From NCBI GenBank assembly GCA_030267565.1, contig BRXU01000013.1:474001-538000 (forward strand): a stretch of DNA of 64,000 nucleotides, given 5' to 3'. Below are positions 36,498 to 46,300 of the stretch, piece after piece. Each line of letters begins with the position of its first letter. Within the stretch, counting starts at the first letter, position 1. Origin of the DNA: Pleodorina starrii (Eukaryota; Chlorophyta; Chlorophyceae; Chlamydomonadales; Volvocaceae). The position numbers and the translations under genes are program-made. The notes under the pieces are model-generated. The model was not told the DNA's origin, did not search any database, and saw only the letters and a program-made list of their open reading frames with translations.

Positions 36498-36590
36498 CTG
36501 AACGGTGAACGGTGAACCTTCACTGAACGTTCACGGTGAGCGTTCAGTGCAGGTTCAGTGAACGTTCATTCTCCTTTCAGTGAACGAAGA
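36498..36590. repeat. clustered GAAC/GTTC direct and inverted repeats
   Basis: About ten copies of TGAAC or GTTCA in 90 bases, including two TGAACGTTCA palindromes. They occur as direct and inverted copies with 8-15 base spacing. Confidence 0.75.
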
Positions 36591-37445
36591 AACCCTCGTT
36601 TACCCGAGGTACTCGCTCAAGGCAACAATTCAACCCCTTTCAGCCGTTTCCAAATACCTACCAAATAATCCAACAAATATGCATTCGCGCGCACCGCTCC
36701 GCCCAGGGCTGCTCACAACCGACCGCCCAGAGCCTGCCGAATGCGGCCCGTACGGATGTACGACACAGTCGGTGGATGTACTGCAAACCGCGAAGTCGGC
36801 ACAGAGGCATTAAGAAGACAACCGCGCGTGATGTAACAGACAAGCGAGCCGGCAGGGAACGCAGCACAGGAGATGAAACCATTATTAATCGTACTTGTTG
36901 GTACGACAGTATGGAGTAAACGAGCGAGACAGCTACATTATGACGTACTGCCGCAGTACAGTACGGAGTCGGGGTGTCGGGCACTTGCCCCGCCTGGCCT
37001 CGCTGCGAGGTTGGGGAGGGTTGGGGGTTCGCGCATCCTGCCTCACTCGTCAAGGTGCCAGCGCTTGACCAAATCCTCCTTATTAATCCCGACTGCGAAG
37101 CTGCGAGATCTCTTCACCTCCAAGCCATCAGGCCGATGCGCACTTGTGAAATGTAAGCCCTCTTGTCCAACCGCAAAAGTGAAAGTCCACTTCACCGCGG
37201 ATGCGCCCAGCCGCCCACGCAGGCGCGCATCACGAATTCCCTGACGCCCTTCCCTGACCACATATGTATCTGAATCCGTGAACCCACACACACGCCGAAC
37301 TGGCGACACGCGCGAATCCGGTATTTTTGGCACCAAGGCAGGGCACCACTGCACCAGCGCAACACAGCACAGCGCAGAAGGGCATGATGACAAGGAGTAA
37401 CACAGCGGTATACGCAGCACAGTACAGTGCAGCACGGCTCAGTAC

Positions 37446-37862
37446 CAGGGTTGCTATCTTCCTTGACGGGAGTATCGACGGGCTCAGATATTCGTTGCTC
37501 AAATGTTCCAAAAACTTCTATGGATGACGAGAAGTTTTTTGGCTGGGAAGGCCCAAAAGTATCTGTGTGCAGTGGCCAGATATCAACCATGACCATGTGC
37601 AATGTAGGAACTTGTTTTCAGTATTATCCAGCACAGTTGCTCGGAGCCGAAAACATCTTTATCGTCGTCGGGAGGGAGCCGGCGACGTGATTTTATGGGG
37701 AAATGGGCTTCCGAAGTGGAAGCCCATTGTGGATGATCAGATTGTATGGTCAGAATTCTCCCAAAAATTTCCTATTGGACACTCAAAATCGTAAAAAAAA
37801 CTTCTATAAATTTTTCAAATTTTTGGGCAAATAGTTATTTTTATCCTAAGATAGCAACCCTG
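37446..37862. mobile_element. non-autonomous hAT-like element (MITE), intact ends
   Basis: A 417-base element starts CAGGGTTGCTATCTT and ends with the exact reverse complement AAGATAGCAACCCTG. It is flanked by a perfect 8-base duplication CTCAGTAC at 37438-37445 and 37863-37870. Ends beginning CAGGG and 8-base target duplications are hallmarks of the hAT superfamily. No transposase frame is present. The interior is AT-rich compared with its surroundings, and the perfect ends suggest recent insertion. Confidence 0.88.
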
Positions 37863-39392
37863 CTCAGTACGGCTCAGTACGGCGCAGCGCAGTACAGCGT
37901 GGCGCAGCAAAACACAGCGCAGCAAGCACAAATAAATTAAAAGGAGATCTGGCCAGATCTGGTCCGGCTTTTAACGCCGCAAGCACGCCGCAGCGCCACG
38001 CACAGCACAGCACAGCAAGGCACGAGAAACTTAAGAAAACCCAAAAGCAGAAAAGCACACGCACACGCACACGCACGCGGTCGGTTCGTACAAGTACGGC
38101 ACACTGCTCCTTCCGGAGCGCGCAGGCCGCCCCCACGCACACGCACAGCGGCCGGGCAGCCGCCCCGCACTCGTTAGCGCACATCTCATATCCGCGCATA
38201 TCGGATGGAATCGGATGAAATCGGATGAGATGGGTTCGGAACTTCAGACCACACAACCACTCCGCGTCCTCGCACCACCAGCACGCCGCACCACCGGATC
38301 TCCCTGCGTCAACAGGACAACGTGAACGAGTGCCGTGTCTCGCGCTCTCGCCTCCAGCCCAGCCCCCTCCGGCCGGCGAATGGGGGCCGTAAAGGGCTGG
38401 CCTTTGGCTCGCGTCATCAGTGTCTTTCCGCGCACACACCCACCCACCCGCCCAGCCAACTGTCCGACCAGCCGTTACAACCAACCAGCCGACTGCGGCA
38501 TCCAAGCGACTTGAGAAGGAACGCAATCCAACCGAGCGTGTGTGAACCCCCTGGGAGGGGCCCAAAAGCTGGAAAGGTATACCGTATACGCACTCTTCAG
38601 TCCTACACCCCCAAACAATCCCTGTCACTGTATCTTCTTCATTCGGGTCAAGAGAAGGGGCAAAGAGAAAAAGCGCAGAGCGGCTCAGGGTTTAGAACAC
38701 AATGATGCTGCGCAGTACTGGCTGAGTTTGGCACCTTCGGTTTTGGCCAACTCCCAACCACCAACTCAACACGGTGTGATGCAGGGATGGGAGTACGGAT
38801 GGAGGTTTTTTTTCTCAGGACAATTCGCTGACCCCTGCCACACAGTGCACACAACGACACTCGACTGACGGAATCTTGCCGCGCTTGCTGCTGACAGGAA
38901 AACAAACTGCGTTCACGTTTCGCTGTTCTGTGAAATCGCACGTTGATGCGATGTCAGCACACGTGTGGGTAGAGATCGTCGCGAAAAAGAGAAAAGAAAG
39001 AGCGCGTTTGGTCCGCAGGCAGGCAGGGACCCACCGCCGCACATCAGCCACCATGCCACCGAGCGCCTGTTCCCGACCTTGCCTGAAACGAAAGGCGCTC
39101 CTGCCCGAGTCGGAAAGCCCGCCCGCCCGCCCGCGCGGCCGCCCGCGCGCACGTGCCGCTGTTGCTGCTGCGGCGTCGACGAGGCTGTGAACCAAGCAGC
39201 CCATGAAGCTGTGTCAACGAGCGCGCGCCAGCCAATAAAACCAGGAAACCCAGGAAACAACGGAAAAACCCAAAAAATCGAGCAACTCACCGCTCACTCA
39301 CTCACCCTAAAACTCACACAGAACCTGCGGGGCGACCAGCGACGGATGCCCCCGCCGCTGCCTTCATCACCCACTCCCCTTACCGCTCACCG

Positions 39393-40311
39393 TCAAAGGC
39401 TCGTCAATGAACCCAACCGCAGCGCCGCCTCCGCTGCCTGCGCGTCCAAGCTCGACGCCGCCGACGCCGACGCTGACGACGACGACGGGGGTGGGGCCTT
39501 CTGCAACGCCGCCGCCGTCGCCGCTGCAAGACCCGCTGCTAGCGGCTGCTGACCCGGGGACTGCGACTGTCCGCCCTGGAGCGTCCGTCGCAGCAGCGCG
39601 GACCCGCCGCCGCCGCCGCCGCCGCTGCCGTTGCCGTTGCCGCTGACGTGTTCCTGCATCCAACGGCTCACGGTCGCCGGGTCGCCCGGCGGCAGCGGCG
39701 CCTTGCCGCCCGGCGACGCCTGCGCCGGCGGCGCCGCCGCGCCGCCGGCGGCGTGGCCGCGCAGCAGTGCCGCCGTCGCGGCGGCGGCGGCTTCCTCCTG
39801 AAACATCCTTGACGGCCGCTGCGGCGACGGCAGCGCCGGAAGTCGCCCCTCCTCTAGGGAGCTCCGTTGCGGCGGCCGCCGCCCCGCCGCCGCCGGCGGC
39901 GGCGGCGGGGCGGCGGCGGCCGCGATCGGCGACGCGGCGCCGCTGCCGGCACGGCGGGACCTGCCCGGCGGGCCGTCATCCAGCGTCGCCGACGGCAACG
40001 CCAGACGGCCGAGGTTGGAGAACGATACAGTACGGACATGCATCTCAGCGGCGTCTGCCCCCGCCGGCGGCGGCACCGGGCTGAGGCTGCGCGGCGAGCC
40101 GGCGGACGACAGCAGCTCGACGCCCAGCGGCGGCGGTGCTCCGAAGACGGCGCGCGCGAGGAGACCGCCGTGCTGGCCCTGGCCTGCGCCGCTAAAGCTG
40201 CCGGCGCGGGAGTTGGCGGCGGAGGCGGCCGCGAAGGCGTCCATGTCGTACACCCGCGGCGAGCGCCGCATGGGCGATCCCGAGTTGGACCGGGGGTCCG
40301 GCAGGACAGGT

Positions 40312-40342
<31 letters not shown>

Positions 40343-43300
40343 ATGGGTTCGTCCGCTCGCCGCGGGCGCTTCCTGTGCTGCTGCCGCGCAGCGTCCGGAA
40401 TTCATCTGTGGAGATTCGCGGCAGCGGCGTCGAGTACGTGCCTCCAATGCTGAAGCTGGTGGTTGAGTGCTCCGGGAGCGACGTGGTGCCCCGCAGCGCG
40501 TCGGAGGTCTCGCGGCCGGCCGACAACAGCTGCATACCGCCGCCGCCGCCGCCGCGAGTCGGCGGCTTCGGCGGCGGCGACGCGGCGGCGGCGGCGGCGG
40601 CGGCAGTGTCGAAATCCATCGCGCCGGAGCTGTACCGCGGCAGCGCCGGGAGCTTCGCAAGGGCGGCGGCGGCGGCGGAGCCGCCGAAGGCGCCTGGCGT
40701 GACGCTGTGTGACCTTGCCGTCAGCCCTCCCAGGAGCGCCAGCTCGCCGGTTGGGGTGCTGATGCGGGCGGCGGGTGATTTGGGGCTGTTGGATTGGCTG
40801 ACGAAGAAGAGGCCCTCAAGCTGGGAGGACGACGGAGAGGACGTCGCCGTCAGCAGCGGCGGCGGCAGCAGTGGCGACGGCTGCTCGGAGGCGCGGCGGC
40901 TGGGGGAGCCGGCAGCCAGCAAGCCGCGCACCTTGGGAACCTGGGCGTGTACGGCAGTACGGCATAAGCGGAGGCGCGGGGCCGTGGTTGGGGTGTTTGG
41001 AGGCCGGGGCCGGGGCCCTGGTGGGCTTGGCCAGGCCGGAGGTTCGGGGCGAGAGTGGGATCTGGGTCGCCTTGGAGGCGGCGGGGGTTCGTGCTTGGAA
41101 AAGGGACCTACACCGCACGTCAAGCAGGCAGGTCGACAGGCCGGCAGGCCGGCAGGCGCACTTCACCCGGCGAGCCGCGGGCCGCACCTTGAAGCCCATT
41201 TTCTCCAGTATCACCGATGGACGGGCCAGCATGTCCCCCGTCGGCCTAACCTCAGGCGCGCGCAGCGCCGCAGCGCCGGAGCTGAGCGCCCCCACCGCCG
41301 CGCGCCTCTCCGCCTTCTGCCGATGCGTCTCGGCGTACGGGTCCTTCGCGACCGCCGCCGCCGCCGCCCCCGAAGCGGCACCGTCCGCCGCCGCAGCGGC
41401 TGCTGCCGCCGCCTGCAGCCTGTCGCGCGTCTTCTGCGGGCGCGGGTGTGGGCGCGGGCGCGTGGGGTACAACAGGACGGGTCCACCGCCGTACACCGTC
41501 GTACCTCTCCTGAACCCCCATCCATCCACAGCATCGCGCATCACTGGTTTCCTCAGTCCAGCCCTAACAGCACCCTCCACCGCCGCACATATTCTGTTAA
41601 TATCTCAAATTTGTACACACAGGAGTCACAACACCATCGCCTGATTCTGGAAACCCTGAAATATGTTTGCTTATCCGGTTGCCCTGCCCTGGCCACAATG
41701 CAATACAGCGCAACGCAATGCAGCGCAGCGCAGGGCAACGCAGCGCAGGGCAACGCAGCGCAGCGCAGCGCAGGGCAGGGCAGCGCAGGGCAGGGCAGAG
41801 CAAGCCTCACCTGCGCCGCTCGCCGGCGTTGCTCCAGGATCCGCAGCTGCCCCGATGCCAGCGCCGCCAACACACGTTGCAGCTGCGGCAGCCGCAGAAG
41901 CGCCTCGCGAGGGATAGCCAGCAGCCGCACAGCACCCACGGCCACCGCCGTCGCCGGAAACACGCCGCGACGCGCCGCGTCCGCTTCCGCCTCCGCCGCC
42001 TCCGCCGTAGCCTCCCCTGCCGCTGCCGCTGCCGCTGCCGTTGCCGCTGCCGCCACAGCCGCGGCGCCGCCGCCGTCTCCGGCCGGCGCTTCCGCGCCCG
42101 CAGCGGAGCTCTGAGATGTCGTACTGGCTCGCAGGGCTGGCGTCGGCGCCGCGCCGGCGGCGGCGGCGGATGCCGCCGTGTGCCCCGTCGGCGTGCTCGG
42201 GGAGGATAGGGAGGTGTGCGGCGGGGAGGGTGCGCTGGTGAGGATTTCTAAGGAGCTGCGGAATGCTGTCCCACGCGCGCGGGTGTGCGGCTGCGACAGC
42301 GTCGAGCCGGCGGGGATCTCCATCGAGGCGCGGCGGTGCGCAGCGTGTACGGCGTGCGCGTGCACGGCGCCCTGGTCGACGGTGTCGGTCGACATTCTGG
42401 TGGCGAGCACGTCGGCCGGCGGTTGGCCGTGGGCGTAATGGTGGTTGTGGTTGTGGTTGTGGTGGTTGTGGTGATTGTCGGTTGGTTTGCTAAGGTGGTC
42501 TTGGCTGTATTTGGTGAGCAAGCGGTGCAAGTGCTGCATCTGCTTGTGGTGGTTGTGGCCATCGGTTTGCGGTTGCTGTTGCTGCGTTTGCTGTGATGAC
42601 AGCTGTTGCCTTTGTTCGTCCTGATCGCCGTTGTGCTGAGGTGTCTCTTCCGGTCGTTGTTGTGGATGTGGTTGTTGCTGCTGCTGCTCCTGCTGCAAGA
42701 CCGGAAGCATCTGCTGCTGATCCGGCGGCGGCGCCGGCTCTCCGAACAGGGCTGTAGCACCAACCGCCGCCGCGGCAGCAGGTGATGTAGCAGCAGTAGC
42801 AGTAACAGCAGTAGCTGTGTCACTGGCGACGGACCGTTGAACAGAATGCCGATGCTGCAGCGGCGAGCGAGCCGTCGTCGCCGCCGGCAGCGCCGTCGGC
42901 GGTGCCGGCGCCAGCGGCGGCGCCGGCGGCGCGGGCTGCGGCGCCGCCGGGGGGAACTGCGGGGTCGACGGCGTGCAGCTGGGGCCCTCTTCCGCCGACA
43001 CGCCGCCGCCGCCGCCCTCCTGGCGCAACGCACGAAGGTGAAGGGCAGGGATGGGCGAGGAGATGAGCGCAAAGGCAGAAGGGCCGAAGAAGGGCAGACC
43101 GGAACAATCCATCTAACCAAGAAGCATACCGCACACCATCCTGCCGTACATCGTCATCTCTGTCGTACGTCGGTCCTGCCGCAACGTCAGTGACACGTGA
43201 CTTTCATGCGCGACGCGGCGAGCGTCCTTCCCTCGCTTCCCTCGCCTCCTCGTTCTTCTCTCAACCTCGGGTTTCCTCCCAAGTCTCACCCCTCCCCCCG

Positions 43301-46300
43301 CGCGCGATGGTACGCTGGCACCCGTAGCTCACACCACCACACCACCACCACCACCACCACCACCATCACCACCACCACCACCACCACAACCTCACCCGCG
43401 GCTCCAGGGGCTGCTCCTCGGCTGTGGGCAGGTACCCCAGCACGCTCTCCCCCAGCAGGCCCCCAGGCTCCAACAGCATCAGCGGAGTCAGGTGAGCCAG
43501 AGACCGCTGCACCTGCGCGCGGGGGGGGCGGGCGGGCGGGTGGGCGGGTGGCGGTGGGCGGTGGGCGGTGACGGTCGCGGTGGTGGTGCGTAATACTACC
43601 GGTATAACCGAGCTGCAGCTAGGCGATTCTGGGGTTGGCTGGCTGGGTGTGGGTCATAATGACGAAGCCGCAGCGACGGAGAGGCCGTTGGACTGCAGTT
43701 GGTTAATGTGTGGGGGGTCAGGGAGTGATATGCTCAATTATATAACACGAGACACTGCGGACGTTGTTGACCAAGCTGCTGCGGACGATAAGCCTCCGTG
43801 ACTGCAACAGCCGCCATGTGGCGAGCTGCCCGGTAGGTGAGTAGGTCAGTAACCCACTCACCATTGCCGCGGACAAGTCCAGGGAGGCAGCGCTGCCGCC
43901 CGCCACCCCCGCCGCAGCGCCACGCCCCAACAGCTTGTGCCCGTGCCCGTGCCCGTAGCTGTGCCCGTGTCCTTGTCCGTGCCCGTGTCCGTGGCCATGG
44001 CCGTGGCCCTGGCTGTGGCTGTGCGTCACCACCCAGGGCGGCTTGGCGCCCTCGCTGCCCAGCACCGGATCCTCCAGAAACGCTGCCAGCAGCAGGGACG
44101 AGTGGGAGCCGCGAGAGCCAGCCAGGGCCAGGGGCGAGGAGGCAGAGGAGGCGGAGGAGGCGGAGGAGGAGCCCTTAGCCTCCGGGTGTTGGTGGTGTTG
44201 GTGGTGGAGGTGGTGGTGTTGGTGGTGCAAGTGGTGGTGTTGGTGGTGTTGGTGGTGCAAGTGGTGGTGGTGGTGATGGTGGTGGTGGTGATGCGCGGCG
44301 CCGTCTGGGTCGTCCAGTAGCCGTACTTCGCCCTCCTGCAGCGCAAGCAACACACGGAGACCATTGGCAGAACATGAGTACGCACACACACACAAACACA
44401 CACACACACAGACGAGGGCGCGCACGCGTTCTTTTTCCTCCACACAATGCCTTTTTCTCTGATTACGCGCAGCTTTTATTTGCGCACAGTGTCTTCTTCT
44501 TCCTGGTACAAAAAAGGACCCGCATCCCACGGCAGAGGCGGCTTCCACGGTGACTCCCAAACCCCAACCCACCCGCCCTATCACCTGCACCCCAGGCCAC
44601 GCTCCCTAACCCTCCCCAGCCCCTCCCCCCAAGCGCCCTTCTTGCCTGCACCAGATATAACGCCTCAACCGGGTTCCCCTGCCTCGCCACCACCGCCCCG
44701 CCAGTCAGCCACAGCGGCCGAGCCGCCAGCGCCAACTCAGCGAGCTCCGCCGCATTCAGGGCCGAGTTGAGGGGCCTGCAGCCGCCCAGCAGCGCCACCC
44801 GCGCGGCCACCAGCGCCGCCCGGGCCGCCTCGTAGCCGCGGCGCAGGGCGGCCAGAGGCACGATGAGCAGAGAGGCGGGTGCAGCGCCTGTGCAGGGAGG
44901 GAGGGCGGTTGTACAAGTGCAATGCGAAGTTGGTGGCTGGGTGAGTGGGCGGTGGGGGTGGTGCGGGAGGGCTGCTGGCGGCGGCTGTGGGGTCGCATCC
45001 AGGGGCGCCGCATCTCATCGCATCAGCGGCGCCGAGTGCACGACGGCCGAGCCGCAAACGTGCCATCAACCGTCACCCAAACCCAGCCAATCCAGCCTAT
45101 CCAGCCCACCCAGCCTTTCCATGTCCCATCCGGCCCATCCAGCCGGGAACTCATGCCTCATGCGGTCATGCCGCTGCTGCGCTACCCAGCCGGGAAGTGG
45201 GGAGATACACAGTCTTTCGGTCAAACACACGCACCCGCCGTCAGCACCGCCGCCGCCGCCTCCGGAGACGCCCTGCTGCCGGTGCAGCGCCTCCATTTGC
45301 CCCGCCTCGCGATGCTGGCGAGGGGCAGCTCCAGAAGGACCGACCCGCGGGTCTCAGTGGCAACGACCGGCCCGAAGCGCTCCGTCAGGCGGCCCTCAGC
45401 CTCCTCTGCGCTCAGGGAGGCCTCCTACGAGGTTCAGATGGAGGGTAAGGGACGGCGAGGGAGGGCAAGGTGAGGACAGCGAAGGGAAGGAAGGGTGAGG
45501 GAGGTGGAGGTGGAGGAGAAGGGAAAAGCCAGCAGCACAGCCGCCGCTGCCGGGCTGTCGACGCACCTCGTCGCCTTCGGCCTCCCCTTCCTCCAGTCGC
45601 TCCTCCTCCTCCTCGTCCCCCTCTCCCGCCGCTGCTGCGTCCTCGTCGTCATCCTCCTCCTCCTCCTCCTCCTCTCCCTCTGCGGATGATTCGCCGCTGG
45701 TGCCGCCGGTGGGTACTCCCTCCCCGCCCTCCCCTTCGGTCTGCCCTTGACCCTCGCCCTCGCCGCCGGCCTCCCCCGAGCCCGATCCGCCAGCGAGGCC
45801 TGCGCCGGCACCACCACCAGCAGCAACAGCAACATCAAAGCAACAACAAACAGCAGCAGCGAAAGCAACAGCAGCGGCGGCGGGAATACGACAGCGGCGG
45901 CATCAGCAGCGGCGGAGATGCAGTAATACGGTAGCGATATGAGCGCGGAACCATTTCACAGCTGCTCGCCACCCAGAAAAGCTGACAGCGGAGGGAGCAC
46001 CATCCGCAGCCCCGGCACCGCCCCTTCCGGCCCCCAGCCCTTCATACACCGTAAACAGCCACCGCACAGCACCGCACAGCACCGCACAGCACCGCACAGC
46101 ACCGCACCGCACCGCACCGCATCGCACCTGCAACGCCTTCCAAGCTTTCCGACTCGACCGCAGCAGCCTTTGTAGCAGCAATAGCAGCAGCGCGACCGCC
46201 GCCGCCGCCGCGGCCCTCAGCGGATGCCGAGGGCCTGCCGGCATCCCGGCGCGCCGCCGGCTGCGCCACCGGTGAGGTCGCCGCCACCGCTGCGGCTGCC

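Larger units (their letters stand above)
35141..39392. other. convergent spacer with mobile-element traces
   Basis: This lies between the 3' ends of the DUF493 and triple-cNBD genes. It contains a gene-like broken frame (35904-36340, -), a 11-bp palindrome (36312-36335), GAAC/GTTC repeats (36500-36590) and a complete hAT-like element (37446-37862). CAGTAC/GCAGC-rich short repeats surround the element (37410-37930). A minus-strand TGTAA at 38478-38474 is a possible poly(A) signal for the triple-cNBD gene. Confidence 0.5.

Noticed and set aside
40015..42114. 699-residue + strand frame
   Set aside because: Antisense of GC-rich low-complexity exons of the triple-cNBD gene; codon bias on the opposite strand explains its openness.
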